A stretch of 64,000 nt of DNA from Methylophilus sp. 5. Lineage in GTDB: Bacteria; Pseudomonadota; Gammaproteobacteria; Burkholderiales; Methylophilaceae. The stretch spans positions 124,001 through 188,000 of the forward strand of contig NZ_KI911560.1 in assembly GCF_000515275.1 (NCBI RefSeq), given 5' to 3'. Below, one piece after another: positions 31,379 through 40,927 of the stretch. How positions within the stretch are numbered: position 1 is the stretch's first letter; each line of letters begins with the position of its first letter. Position numbers and translations under genes: made by a program. A model generated the notes under the pieces. The model was not told where the DNA came from. It saw only the letters and a program-made list of their open reading frames with translations, and did no database searches.

Positions 31379-33912
31379 GCCAGCGCGCTCCAGTACGGCA
31401 GCGACTGCAAGGCAAGCATAGATACCCATAACTGCGCATCCAGATTGCTAAATCCGCGCGCATACAGCATTGCTGAACCAGCCAGAATCAGCGACACCAG
31501 GATAAACAATTCTTCTTTAATCGGGTCTATCAGTTGCCAATTGCTGAGTTTGGCCTTGGTTTTGTTCGTTACCACAAACACCCCTGCCTTATGCGTCAGG
31601 CCATTGATGATGCCCTTGGCAATGGCGTGTGACAAGCCCAGGCTTGCCAGCGAGGCGCCAAAAATATCCAGCCAGCTGCAATGCATGGTTTTGCGGTATA
31701 ACACCGGCCCCAACACAGCTTTGATCGCCAAAAAGCATAAAATCGGCACAATCATCACCACGACAGGCAAACTGAAATATTTAGGAAACGCCAGCATGGC
31801 AATGGTCCAGCCGATAGAACCAATCGTGAACACCAGTTGCAAGGCTTCACCAAACCAGCCAAACCAGCCGGTTAAAAAGTGATAGCGCTGGCTAAAGTTA
31901 AGCGATGATTTGCCTAGCAGGTTAGGCATATGGTGCTTGAGGATCTGCATCGCACCAAATGCCCAACGGCTACGCTGTGACTTGAGAGCTTTAAAGTTAG
32001 CGGGCGTCAGGCCACGACCAAAGGTCTCATCAATGTAGCGCAGCTCCATATTGTTTTCAAGCAAGCGCAACCCAAGCTCGGTATCTTCACAAATACACCA
32101 CTCCGACCAGCCACCCAGGCTTTGCAACGAGTCACGTCGAATCAAGGTCATGGTGCCGTGCTGAATCAAGGCATTACGCTCATGGCGATGATGCATGCCA
32201 ATACGGAAAAAACCTTCAAACTCCCAGTTACACATGCGCTGGAAAAAGTGATTTTCCCATTCACGGTGTGCCTGCGGTGCTTGCACCACCGCCACTTGTG
32301 ACTCTTGAAAATGTGGCACGAGGTCAGACAGCCAATCGGTGGTCACCACATAATCAGCATCCACCACACCAACCACTTGCGCATCAGGATGTGTTTTATC
32401 CAGGGCAAAGTTTAAGGCACCAGCTTTAAACCCTGGCCAGGAGGGCAAGTGATAAAAATGGAAGTTATCCGGCATGGTCGCCATATACGCTTCCAGCGGC
32501 TTCCACTTGGCTTCATCTTTGGTATTGTTATCGACCACGATCACTTCGTAGCGTGTGTAGTTGAGCTTACGCAAGCTGTCGATCGTGGCGATCACCATTT
32601 CTGGCGGTTCGTTATAACAAGCCAGGTGAATAGAAACGAATAGCTCCTGATCGGCTGGCAGCGGCTGGGCACGTTTAAATAAACGGCGCCAGTCGGGTTT
32701 GAACATCACTTCACTAAACTCTGCGGCATATATCATCAGCACCATTGAGGTCAGCGCAATGCCCATAATCAGGCCAATCAGCACCACAAAGTCACGCAAC
32801 GTATAGTAATAATCTCCCGGCAAGTTCCAGGCAATGGTCAAGGTCGTGATACAGGCCTGAAACAACACCGCCATCGACAACACGCCGCCTATGCCCCAAT
32901 GCTTGAAACGCCAGGCAATTAACATGAGTGGAATAAAAGCCAATAAGCTTGACCAGCTTGCTTTGGCAATCCAGCGCGTATTTGGTGGCACCGCCCCTTG
33001 CAGCGAGTATTTCTGATGCCTGTCCGCGTTATACATGCCCCAATAAGCACCCGCCCAGCCTTCCAGCGCGACTTTCCATGGCTGGTCAAAAGCTTCCATT
33101 AAATAAAAATCGAGGTCTTCAATCGAATTGCGGGCCAGAAACTCACGGATAAATCGGGCCTGGTTGACTTCACTGGCAACAGACGCGCCAATCGCCGGGC
33201 CACGGCTAGGCCAGCCCACCTCGGTAATCACGATTTTTTTGCGTGGATACGCTTGCATCAACTGGTTGTAACGCTCTACGGTGTATTGCACGGCTTTTTC
33301 CACCGGCACACCTTCATGGTATGGCAGTAAATGCACGGCAATATAGTCTACGTGTTTGACTAACTCAGGATGCTTGAGCCAGACATGCCATGGCTCAGCT
33401 GTCGACACCGGCACATTGCTGTGCTCCCTGACAAAATCCAGGTAACCCATGAGTGACTGTACCGGTAAATCATTACGTAGTAAGGCCTCGTTACCCACAA
33501 TCACGCGGTCGATATTGCTGTAGTTTTCCAGCTTTTCCAGCAAAGCAGAAATTTCACGCGTATTTTTCTGGTTGTCGGTATCAATCCAGGCGCCCGCAAT
33601 CACGTTCATATTGCGTCTGGCGGCCAAGGGCACCACTTCATTTAAATCCAGCGATGAATACATACGGATATGGCGCGTATGTTTATGCATCAGGTCCAAA
33701 TCTTGCGCCAGCTCAGCAGTACTTGGATGTTGCCCGTCCAGCGGGCTTTGGTTGCCACGGTAGCCAGAATAAGCAAAACCGTTGACAGCCGGTTTGACAT
33801 TAATCAGCGGCAAAGCACGGTTGGCCAATGCCCACATCCCAAAATGCAGCGCCGAAAACAACATGGCAAAGGCCAAACCAGGCACCAGTTTTTTAAACCA
33901 GGAAACGATCAC
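31351..33912 (-). CDS. GH17-GT2 fusion, membrane beta-1,3-glucan synthase (NdvB-like)
   Basis: 853 residues, GTG start. One membrane segment at about 10-30; a GH17 domain (about 35-310) with acid/base Glu in VGNEALLRND and nucleophile Glu in TEVGWPSRG; membrane segments near 325-425; a GT2 processive glycosyltransferase (about 440-700) with VDADYV, EDTELGLRL and QRSRWAFGAMQ as the D, D, QxxRW set; then four to five more membrane segments. This matches proteobacterial NdvB-type enzymes that make periplasmic, often cyclic, beta-1,3-glucans, the GH17 part acting as transglycosylase for cyclisation or branching. Osmoregulated glucan or biofilm polymer is the likely product (inference). It lies downstream of a second GH17 gene on the same strand. 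Confidence 0.9.
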   Translation of the reverse strand: MIVSWFKKLVPGLAFAMLFSALHFGMWALANRALPLINVKPAVNGFAYSGYRGNQSPLDGQHPSTAELAQDLDLMHKHTRHIRMYSSLDLNEVVPLAARRNMNVIAGAWIDTDNQKNTREISALLEKLENYSNIDRVIVGNEALLRNDLPVQSLMGYLDFVREHSNVPVSTAEPWHVWLKHPELVKHVDYIAVHLLPYHEGVPVEKAVQYTVERYNQLMQAYPRKKIVITEVGWPSRGPAIGASVASEVNQARFIREFLARNSIEDLDFYLMEAFDQPWKVALEGWAGAYWGMYNADRHQKYSLQGAVPPNTRWIAKASWSSLLAFIPLMLIAWRFKHWGIGGVLSMAVLFQACITTLTIAWNLPGDYYYTLRDFVVLIGLIMGIALTSMVLMIYAAEFSEVMFKPDWRRLFKRAQPLPADQELFVSIHLACYNEPPEMVIATIDSLRKLNYTRYEVIVVDNNTKDEAKWKPLEAYMATMPDNFHFYHLPSWPGFKAGALNFALDKTHPDAQVVGVVDADYVVTTDWLSDLVPHFQESQVAVVQAPQAHREWENHFFQRMCNWEFEGFFRIGMHHRHERNALIQHGTMTLIRRDSLQSLGGWSEWCICEDTELGLRLLENNMELRYIDETFGRGLTPANFKALKSQRSRWAFGAMQILKHHMPNLLGKSSLNFSQRYHFLTGWFGWFGEALQLVFTIGSIGWTIAMLAFPKYFSLPVVVMIVPILCFLAIKAVLGPVLYRKTMHCSWLDIFGASLASLGLSHAIAKGIINGLTHKAGVFVVTNKTKAKLSNWQLIDPIKEELFILVSLILAGSAMLYARGFSNLDAQLWVSMLALQSLPYWSALACQWISERK

Positions 33913-33955
33913 TTCTCACTCTTTCCATCATTTAATGATGTCATTATTTAAATTT

Positions 33956-35524
33956 TTATTGGCTTAACTGCACGCTTTTGGCTGGCAACACAAATAGCGC
34001 CAACCCACATGCCGCACACCACCACCAGGCCATCACATTACCTGGCTCGGTCATGGCCACCGCAATCGCCATATTGGCTGCAATTAATACCATCACCGCT
34101 GTCAACCAGATACCGATGGCATGTATCGCGGCTTGCGCCGCCTCACGCACAGGCGCTGTGATAATCGCAATCGTGATCATCACTAAAGGCAAACACACCA
34201 GTATGAGTGGAAAATCGAGATAACGCCCTTGAATCGCCAAGCCTGCACTGGTGAGCAAAAAAGCCAGCGCCAGCAATCGCAATAGCGATTGCTCAATGCA
34301 AGGTTTTGCCACCAAGCCCAGCCATGGCCTTAATTGCAACAAAACCAGAGCCCAGCCCAGTAATACCAGCCCACCCAACATGGCATACTCACCGCTATTA
34401 CGGGCAGCCAGTTGCACATAACCCACCTGCAAATAAGCATGCAAGCCAACCACACCGCCAGTCAACGCCAGCAACACCATTTGGTTTACAGGCACGCGTT
34501 TATATTGCCCCCAAGCAGCCGCAGCCACAGCAAGCACCAAGGCCAGCACATAAGGTTTAAAGCCATCGGTACGTTCTGCCACCGGGCCTTGCAGATTAAA
34601 TTTAGCTTGCAAATCTGTATTGAGTACACCCCAAAAACCGCCTACCGTGCCTTCAAGCTCACGCTTCCATGGCTGATCAACGGCTTCAATCACGTTATAT
34701 TGCCAGTGGTTCACCTGGGCGGCCTGCAAAAACTCGCGCATGTAACGCGCCTGATTAATCGCACCGGGCTTGGACCAGAAACGCTGGCGCCCTTGTGATG
34801 GCCAGCCGGTTTCACCAATTAAAATCGGCTTTTTAAACACGGTGCCTAAATGGCCCATGACAGACGCCGTGTGTGCAACGGCCTGCTCAATGGCCACTGG
34901 TTTATCTTCCCAATAAGGCAAAATATGCACGGTCACAAAGTCAACGTCCTGCTCAAGTGTCGGGTGCTTTAGCCAAAACTCCCACACATCGGCATAGGTC
35001 ACTGGCGCCTTGGTATTGGCTTTTGCCCATTGCAGATATTCATGCATTTTTGGCTCAGTTTGCTCGCCACGCAATAATACCTCGTTACCCACCACCAAGC
35101 CGCGCACAGTGTCAGGATATTGGTTTGCCTGCTGCACGGCCAATTGCAATTCGGCTTTATTCAGTGCATCTACCCAGCCAATCCAAACCCCCACAATGAC
35201 CTTCATGCCCAGCTTTTGCGCCGCCTTAGGCACATAATCCAGCCCTTGACCCACAGAATAAGTGCGTACGCAACGTGTGACTTTAGACAGCGCTTGCAAG
35301 TCTTGCTCGATTTGTAGCGGATCAACAAAACTGTCTTTAATCGTGGGGTTCATGCCTGGCTTGTAATAAGGCGCGTAAGAAACGCATTGCAGCGGCAGTG
35401 CCTCTGCAGCCACTTCTACCAATGCCTGCGGCTGCTGCAAGCGCCAAACATAGAACATAGACCCAAGCAGGAACAGGGTCAGCCAGACAATCGGTGAAAT
35501 TCGAGATAACAAACGCTGCAACAT
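33956..35524 (-). CDS. GH17 membrane protein, beta-1,3-glucan glycosidase/transglycosylase
   Basis: 522 residues. One N-terminal membrane anchor (about 10-28), a periplasmic GH17 domain (about 45-310; catalytic Glu in VVGNEVLLRG near 146 and in GETGWPSQG near 237), then seven or so hydrophobic segments to the C-terminus. It lacks any glycosyltransferase domain. AGGGG lies four bases before the ATG. Paired with the GH17-GT2 gene 43 bases downstream, it probably remodels the same glucan (inference); the two GH17 domains are clearly paralogous (both have an EDLD/NVIEA..DQPWK..LEG segment). Confidence 0.88.
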   Translation of the reverse strand: MLQRLLSRISPIVWLTLFLLGSMFYVWRLQQPQALVEVAAEALPLQCVSYAPYYKPGMNPTIKDSFVDPLQIEQDLQALSKVTRCVRTYSVGQGLDYVPKAAQKLGMKVIVGVWIGWVDALNKAELQLAVQQANQYPDTVRGLVVGNEVLLRGEQTEPKMHEYLQWAKANTKAPVTYADVWEFWLKHPTLEQDVDFVTVHILPYWEDKPVAIEQAVAHTASVMGHLGTVFKKPILIGETGWPSQGRQRFWSKPGAINQARYMREFLQAAQVNHWQYNVIEAVDQPWKRELEGTVGGFWGVLNTDLQAKFNLQGPVAERTDGFKPYVLALVLAVAAAAWGQYKRVPVNQMVLLALTGGVVGLHAYLQVGYVQLAARNSGEYAMLGGLVLLGWALVLLQLRPWLGLVAKPCIEQSLLRLLALAFLLTSAGLAIQGRYLDFPLILVCLPLVMITIAIITAPVREAAQAAIHAIGIWLTAVMVLIAANMAIAVAMTEPGNVMAWWWCAACGLALFVLPAKSVQLSQ

Positions 35525-35740
35525 GATCCCCTGAAACGGAATTGCTTAAAAAATAGCTGGTATTCTCTCATAAATAGCCATTGCTTGCGCCCTGCATTTA
35601 AGCACTGCGCGGCACAAATAGTCCAAAAGAGACTTGGTAAAATGGGCAATTGGTCTTATGATGAAACGTATTCAAAAGTCTCGCTAAAAACACAGACTTT
35701 TAAACAATTTCACGCCAAAATAAACCATCTCAGAAGTCAT

Positions 35741-36214
35741 ATGAACGTTAAATCCTGCTTGACCACACTTGTGTTGCTTTCCTCTTTTTCAGCGCCCGCA
35801 TTTGCTGCGCCTGTTGCCGCCCTTGATTACAGTGGCGAATATCTTTGCAAAGGCAACAACATCACAGTTGGTGACTATGAAGTAACGATTTATTTGAAAA
35901 AAAATCGTCGCAACAGCACTTCTCAAGTCTCAGTATATGACCTGGCGACCCACACAGAAAACAAGCAAAGCTACACCGGCCAAGCCATTACACGCGGCAA
36001 ACAACTGGCCATGACCTTTAAACTGTCTGATGCCAAATATGCTGAGTTTTCCACTGGCATGGGCCAATTTAATAAAGTTGGCAAAACTGGCTGGACATTC
36101 AAAAACGATTACTACGAGCCAGACGACACCGGCGGCAACTATGGCCATGAAACCTGCACCATGAAGCCCGCCTCAGCCACCCATCCTGCTAACACCCCTG
36201 CCATCAGGCATTAG
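35741..36214 (+). CDS. hypothetical secreted protein
   Basis: 157 residues from the ATG at 35741; the frame is open 52 codons further upstream but the signal peptide (MNVKSCLTTLVL, cleavage after AFA near residue 23) fixes this start. The mature part has two cysteines (EYLCKGNN and ETCTMK), consistent with one disulfide in a small periplasmic beta protein. I recognise no family. It sits between the glucan genes and lpdA, on the lpdA strand, 76 bases upstream of lpdA. Confidence 0.7.
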   Translation: MNVKSCLTTLVLLSSFSAPAFAAPVAALDYSGEYLCKGNNITVGDYEVTIYLKKNRRNSTSQVSVYDLATHTENKQSYTGQAITRGKQLAMTFKLSDAKYAEFSTGMGQFNKVGKTGWTFKNDYYEPDDTGGNYGHETCTMKPASATHPANTPAIRH

Positions 36215-36290
36215 TGTGTATTGACAGCCCAAAAGTGAACTTGTTCTTTTGGTGATAAAATAGCAAAACTAATTGGAATATAAGGTTTTC

Positions 36291-38069
36291 ATGAGTCAAA
36301 TGGTTGAAATAGTGGTGCCGGACATCGGCAATTTTGACAGTGTCGATGTGATCGAAGTACTGGTGGCCGTGGGTGATACCATTGCCAAAGAAGACTCGTT
36401 GATCACGGTGGAGTCCGACAAAGCCTCCATGGACATCCCCTCGTCACATGCTGGCGTGGTTAAAGAACTCAAAATCGCTGTGGGCGATAAAATCGCCAAA
36501 GGCAGCCTGATTTTAGTGATTGAGCAGGCAGAAGCTGCCGCCACACCAGCCAAACCAGTTGCAGAGACCGCTGCCGCGGCCCCAGCCAGCGCCACTCAAC
36601 CTGCCGCCCCTGTGGCAGCGCCCGCACCGGCTATTGCTACTGGCAACAATGATGTCAGCTGCCAGGTGATGGTGCTTGGTTCAGGCCCAGGTGGTTATAC
36701 AGCCGCTTTCCGCGCTGCTGATCTTGGCTTAAAAGTGGTGCTGGTTGAGCGTTACCCTAGCCTGGGTGGTGTTTGCCTGAATGTAGGTTGCATCCCATCA
36801 AAAGCCTTGCTACATACTGCTAAAGTGCTGACAGAAGCCGAAGAAACAGAACACCACGGCGTAAGCTTTGGCAAGCCGAATATCGACCTCGATAAGCTGC
36901 GCAACTGGAAAGCCAACGACGTCGTCGGCAAACTGACTGGTGGCCTGGCACAAATGGCCAAGGCACGTGGCGTGACGGTGGTGAGCGGTGTCGGTAAATT
37001 GACTAGCGCTAACCAGATTGCAGTGACTGCAGCTGATGGTAAGGTCACCTTGGTCGGCTTTGAAAACGCTATTATTGCAGCCGGCTCACAAGCAACCAAA
37101 TTTCCTGGCGCGCCAGATGACGCGCGCATTATGGACTCTACCGGCGCCCTGGCACTGGCAGACATCCCGCAAACCATGCTGGTGATTGGCGGCGGTATTA
37201 TCGGTCTCGAAATGGGCACAGTCTACGATGCACTAGGCACCAAAGTCAGTGTGGTCGAGTTTATGGACGGCCTGATTCCAGGTGCAGACCGTGACTTGGT
37301 TCGCCCCTTGCAAAAACGCATGGAAAAACGCTTTGCAAGCATCATGGTCTCAACCAAGGTGTCTAAACTCGAAGCTAAAGCAGACGGCATCTATGTGGAT
37401 TTTGAAGGCGCAAACGCCCCTAAAGAAACACAAAAATACGACCGCGTCCTGGTCTCTATTGGCCGCCGTCCAAATGGTAAAAACATAGGCGCAGAAAACG
37501 CAGGCGTGATTGTGGATGACCGTGGCTTTATTGCCGTCGACAAACAAATGCGTACCAACGTACCTAACATTTTCGCCATCGGCGACATTGTCGGCCAACC
37601 TATGCTGGCACACAAAGCGACACACGAAGCCAAAGTGGCCGCTGAAGTGATTGCGGGCCATAAGGTTGAGTTTGTGGCTAGCGTGATTCCATCCGTCGCC
37701 TATACTGACCCTGAAATTGCCTGGGTAGGCTTAACCGAGACTGACGCCAAAACCAAAGGCATCGAGATCGAAAAAGCCAGCTTCCCTTGGGCCGCCAGTG
37801 GCCGCGCGTTGTCTATCGCCCGCACAGAGGGGGCGACCAAACTGATTTTTGATAAAGATACGCATCGTGTGATTGGCGCGGGCATTGTCGGCATCAACGC
37901 AGGGGAGTTGTTGGCTGAAGCAGTATTGGCGATAGAGATGGGCGCTGATGCGCATGATCTGGGTTTGACTATTCACGCGCACCCCACACTGTCAGAAACC
38001 ATTTGCTTCGCCGCAGAGCTTAAAGAAGGCACCATTACCGATATGATGCCGCCTAAAAAGCGCTCATAG
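36291..38069 (+). CDS. lpdA: Dihydrolipoyl dehydrogenase with N-terminal lipoyl domain
   Basis: 592 residues from the ATG preceded by AAGG. An N-terminal lipoyl domain (Lys44 in ESDKASMD), an Ala/Pro linker to about 120, then the flavoenzyme: FAD motif [17 protein letters not shown], redox pair CLNVGC (Cys162, Cys167), NAD motif [13 protein letters not shown], and C-terminal HAHPTLSET with the catalytic His-Glu. E3 reoxidises the lipoyl arm of the pyruvate and 2-oxoglutarate dehydrogenase complexes. Here it is split from aceEF by five unrelated genes. Confidence 0.96.
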   Translation: MSQMVEIVVPDIGNFDSVDVIEVLVAVGDTIAKEDSLITVESDKASMDIPSSHAGVVKELKIAVGDKIAKGSLILVIEQAEAAATPAKPVAETAAAAPASATQPAAPVAAPAPAIATGNNDVSCQVMVLGSGPGGYTAAFRAADLGLKVVLVERYPSLGGVCLNVGCIPSKALLHTAKVLTEAEETEHHGVSFGKPNIDLDKLRNWKANDVVGKLTGGLAQMAKARGVTVVSGVGKLTSANQIAVTAADGKVTLVGFENAIIAAGSQATKFPGAPDDARIMDSTGALALADIPQTMLVIGGGIIGLEMGTVYDALGTKVSVVEFMDGLIPGADRDLVRPLQKRMEKRFASIMVSTKVSKLEAKADGIYVDFEGANAPKETQKYDRVLVSIGRRPNGKNIGAENAGVIVDDRGFIAVDKQMRTNVPNIFAIGDIVGQPMLAHKATHEAKVAAEVIAGHKVEFVASVIPSVAYTDPEIAWVGLTETDAKTKGIEIEKASFPWAASGRALSIARTEGATKLIFDKDTHRVIGAGIVGINAGELLAEAVLAIEMGADAHDLGLTIHAHPTLSETICFAAELKEGTITDMMPPKKRS

Positions 38070-38112
38070 CGGCTTAAACATTAAGTCTTATTGCTTTAAA
38101 TTAGCACCAAAT

Positions 38113-38138
38113 AAAAAGCCCGCAATTGCGGGCTTTTT
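38113..38138. terminator. bidirectional terminator between lpdA and the SPOR gene
   Basis: Perfect 11-base stem AAAAAGCCCGC / GCGGGCTTTTT with loop AATT. Confidence 0.92.
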
Positions 38139-38153
38139 ATTTACACTTTGCAA

Positions 38154-38984
38154 TTACTGACAAGGAATCTCTTTTAGTACTGAGTCAGGAAAATGTGAAC
38201 GTGACTTTTGCAAACTGGTGAACTGCGGTGGTGTCACCTGTTGCAATTTAATCACGGCCTGGCCGCCGTTACGCGTGGCTTTAATCAACAATTTGACGCC
38301 TTTGCTTTTCAAGTCAGACATCAGTTTGTCGGCCAGCTTTTCATCACGAAACACGCCAAACGAAATTGCATTGCGCCATTTCGGGTCATCTTGCACAATA
38401 AAGAAATCCTCCACACCCAATTTACGCAACTCATCAGCCTTGGTTTGCGCGGCCTCTGCGGTGGCCAAAGGTGGTTTGTAAATCCAGTAGCGCACATTGT
38501 CCTGGCCTATGCTGGTCATATTGGTCTGGGTTTTAATATTCATCTGCTGCGCCAGGTTAGCGGCTTCGGTCACGCGCGCCATATTAAACCCGCTCCACTC
38601 GTAGCAGGCGGCTTGCACAGCGGCATGTGTTTCTGCCGGTTTGGCTGGCACGGGCTTTTCAACTGGCTTGTTGTCAGCTGGCTTAGTGTCAGCCACTTTG
38701 ATCTCAGGCGCTTTGATCTCTGGTTTAGGCAAATTGGACGTCATCACAGGCGCACTACTTGCTGCCAGCTCTTCTGGTGGCGATACTGGCGCTGGTTCAG
38801 GGGTGGGCGCTGTTGCAGCGGTTCGTTTGGGGTAAGTCGCCAACGTTTGTGCGCTGAGTAGTTTTATTTGTTCGGGATGTAGCTCGGGCTTGAGGCTACT
38901 CACCGCTGACAAAGAGGCCTCATGCTTAAAGTAAGCAAACACCGCCACGTTGGCTAACAGCAATATCCAGAATAGTCTTTTCAT
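38154..38984 (-). CDS. SPOR-domain membrane protein
   Basis: 276 residues. An N-terminal membrane anchor (about 4-20), a Pro/Ala/Lys-rich periplasmic linker (to about 125), and a SPOR domain (about 130-245; YWIYKPPLATAEAAQTKADEL, VFRDEKLADKLMSDLKSKG). SPOR domains bind denuded peptidoglycan at the septum. It is the last gene of the birA-coaX group, 13 bases after coaX, an arrangement common in betaproteobacteria. Confidence 0.88.
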   Translation of the reverse strand: MKRLFWILLLANVAVFAYFKHEASLSAVSSLKPELHPEQIKLLSAQTLATYPKRTAATAPTPEPAPVSPPEELAASSAPVMTSNLPKPEIKAPEIKVADTKPADNKPVEKPVPAKPAETHAAVQAACYEWSGFNMARVTEAANLAQQMNIKTQTNMTSIGQDNVRYWIYKPPLATAEAAQTKADELRKLGVEDFFIVQDDPKWRNAISFGVFRDEKLADKLMSDLKSKGVKLLIKATRNGGQAVIKLQQVTPPQFTSLQKSRSHFPDSVLKEIPCQ

Positions 38985-38997
38985 TATTGTGTACTTT

Positions 38998-39774
38998 TCA
39001 TTCGTCTGTATGTTCAGCCAGGCAGGCCAACCCCTTTAAAACCAGATTATCCACAATAATCGCCTGTGCCGCCAATGGGCCCGGCAAATATCTGTGCAAT
39101 AGGGCTGCATCACCACCATTCAGTATCAACAAAGGCGGCGACTCAGCTATATTGAGCAAGCGCTCAAACTGTGCCGCAACAGACGCTGTCAACGCTTGCA
39201 CACACCCCAGCCACATGGCTTGCTGGCTGTCTTGGGCAAATCCTTGCACGGCATCGCTTTCAACTGGATAAGCATAGTCAAGCTGTGCGGCACCTTGTTG
39301 CAAACTTTGCCACATCAAACGCACTCCTGGCTGTATGCTGCCGCCCGTAAAAGTCGCCGTAGTCTCTTTCGCCAACAAGGCATCCATGGTCATCGCCGTT
39401 CCCGCAGTGACTACCAGCGCCGATTGCCCAAACTGTTGCCACACTGCGAGCAAGCTGCACCAGCGGTCACTGCCTAGCTGCGATGGTTGGCGATAGCTAT
39501 TTTGTAACCCCAATGCAGACGCGCCTGACTGAATCAGGCGCAAGCGCTGCGCAAGTGCTGGCAATGGCTGCAACCAATGCGCACCCGCCACATTGCTCAG
39601 GTAAATATGCTCTGCCTTTGCTAGCGCTTGTAAAAGGTCTTGTGCATCAGCATCGCCCTGCAACCATTGCTGGTTATTTAAAGTATGTACTTGCCATGCG
39701 GCGGCGTGATTAAGCTGTTCTGGGCACCACGCCCATTTGGTGCGCGTATTGCCCGCATCAATCAACAACTTCAT
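38998..39774 (-). CDS. coaX: Type III pantothenate kinase
   Basis: 258 residues. First step of coenzyme A synthesis: phosphorylation of pantothenate. The acetate-kinase/Hsp70-like fold is shown by MKLLIDAGNTRTKWAW (phosphate 1 motif), GSDRWCSLLA, VVTAGTAMTMDAL (phosphate 2) and LLILNGGDAALL (adenosine motif). Its ATG overlaps the birA stop as ATGA, so translation is coupled. Confidence 0.94.
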   Translation of the reverse strand: MKLLIDAGNTRTKWAWCPEQLNHAAAWQVHTLNNQQWLQGDADAQDLLQALAKAEHIYLSNVAGAHWLQPLPALAQRLRLIQSGASALGLQNSYRQPSQLGSDRWCSLLAVWQQFGQSALVVTAGTAMTMDALLAKETTATFTGGSIQPGVRLMWQSLQQGAAQLDYAYPVESDAVQGFAQDSQQAMWLGCVQALTASVAAQFERLLNIAESPPLLILNGGDAALLHRYLPGPLAAQAIIVDNLVLKGLACLAEHTDE

Positions 39775-40760
39775 GCCGCACTCCGCACGCTGATTTCACC
39801 GGCATTAAAACGTTGCTGCCCAGTTGCAGTTTCTACCAGCAAGCTGCCCTCCTCAGCCACGCCCAGCACTTTACCGGGAATGCTTTGCCCATTAGCTAAC
39901 AATAAATTAACCGGCTGCTGATGAAACGCATGGTGAGTGGTCCATTCTGTTTGAAAATGGGCAAAGCCCTGCTCGGCAAACTGATTCAAATGCATGACAA
40001 GCTGACTGAGGCAACGGCCCAGCAATAGATTGGGGTCTAAAGGCTGTGCCGACAAGCTGTTCAAGCCCAGCACGGGTTGGTCAATATTCAAGCGCATTTC
40101 GGGCGCAATATCCAGGTTCAAGCCTATGCCAATCACCGCCGCACTGGGCCCTTCCATATCACCTTGCAGCTCAATCAAAATCCCGCCCAGTTTGTGCCAT
40201 TGCCCCTGATGCTGCACCAGTAAATCATTCGGCCATTTTAATTGCACATCGGTTAAACCCAAGGTGTGCAACGCACGCACCAATGCCAGGCCAACCACCA
40301 AACTCAGGCCAGATAACCCTGCCGCGCCACACTGAAAGCGCCATAGCACTGAAAAGGTCAAGCTGCCGCCCAACTGTGATAGCCAGCTGCGACCACGGCG
40401 GCCACGCCCGGCGGTCTGGATATGTGCGGCAACGCAGGTGCCATGCGCCACGCCGCGCGCACTTTCCTGCATCAAATAACGGTTGGTCGAATCGACCTGC
40501 GCCAGCACTTGCACATGAAACCACGGCGCGTACTCGCCACAGGCGTGCACCACTGCATCGGCATCGAGCAAGGTCACCGCTTTGGGCAGGCGATAGCCAC
40601 GCCCGCGCACCGAAAATACGGTAATGCCTAAGCTAGCGACCGATTGAATCGCGTTATACACCGTGGCCCGTGTCACGCCAAAGCGCTGCGCCAGCGTTTC
40701 ACCAGAGTGAAACTTGCCGTCGGCCAATACCGCCAATATCGGGAATGCCAGTTTGTTCAT
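39771..40760 (-). CDS. birA: Bifunctional biotin-protein ligase / biotin operon repressor BirA
   Basis: 329 residues. An N-terminal winged helix (about 5-65; GETLAQRFGVTRATVYNAI) makes it the repressor-type BirA; the ligase core has QVDSTNRYL, the biotinyl-AMP loop AGRGRRGRSW, LKWPNDLLV and GGILIE; the SH3-like C-domain has PGKVLGVAEEGSLLVE. It activates biotin to biotinyl-AMP, biotinylates acetyl-CoA carboxylase, and can repress biotin genes. Divergent from glnS. Confidence 0.95.
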   Translation of the reverse strand: MNKLAFPILAVLADGKFHSGETLAQRFGVTRATVYNAIQSVASLGITVFSVRGRGYRLPKAVTLLDADAVVHACGEYAPWFHVQVLAQVDSTNRYLMQESARGVAHGTCVAAHIQTAGRGRRGRSWLSQLGGSLTFSVLWRFQCGAAGLSGLSLVVGLALVRALHTLGLTDVQLKWPNDLLVQHQGQWHKLGGILIELQGDMEGPSAAVIGIGLNLDIAPEMRLNIDQPVLGLNSLSAQPLDPNLLLGRCLSQLVMHLNQFAEQGFAHFQTEWTTHHAFHQQPVNLLLANGQSIPGKVLGVAEEGSLLVETATGQQRFNAGEISVRSAA

Positions 40761-40927
40761 CGAATGACTGTTTTAAGTGCATCAAGGTCGTTAATCATAG
40801 CCCGCAGTGTAGCATATCCGCTCTGCGCAGCCGGTCGATCAGCGCTTGAAACACCTTGCATTAAGCGTTTTGGGTCGCGTCATGAAGCGTGTAAAATACC
40901 CCTACTTTAGAAACCTCAAGAACTGCC

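Noticed and set aside
36273..36290. Upstream start codon for lpdA giving MEYKVF
   Set aside because: AAGG precedes the ATG at 36291 and the lipoyl domain begins there; the longer form adds leader sequence only.
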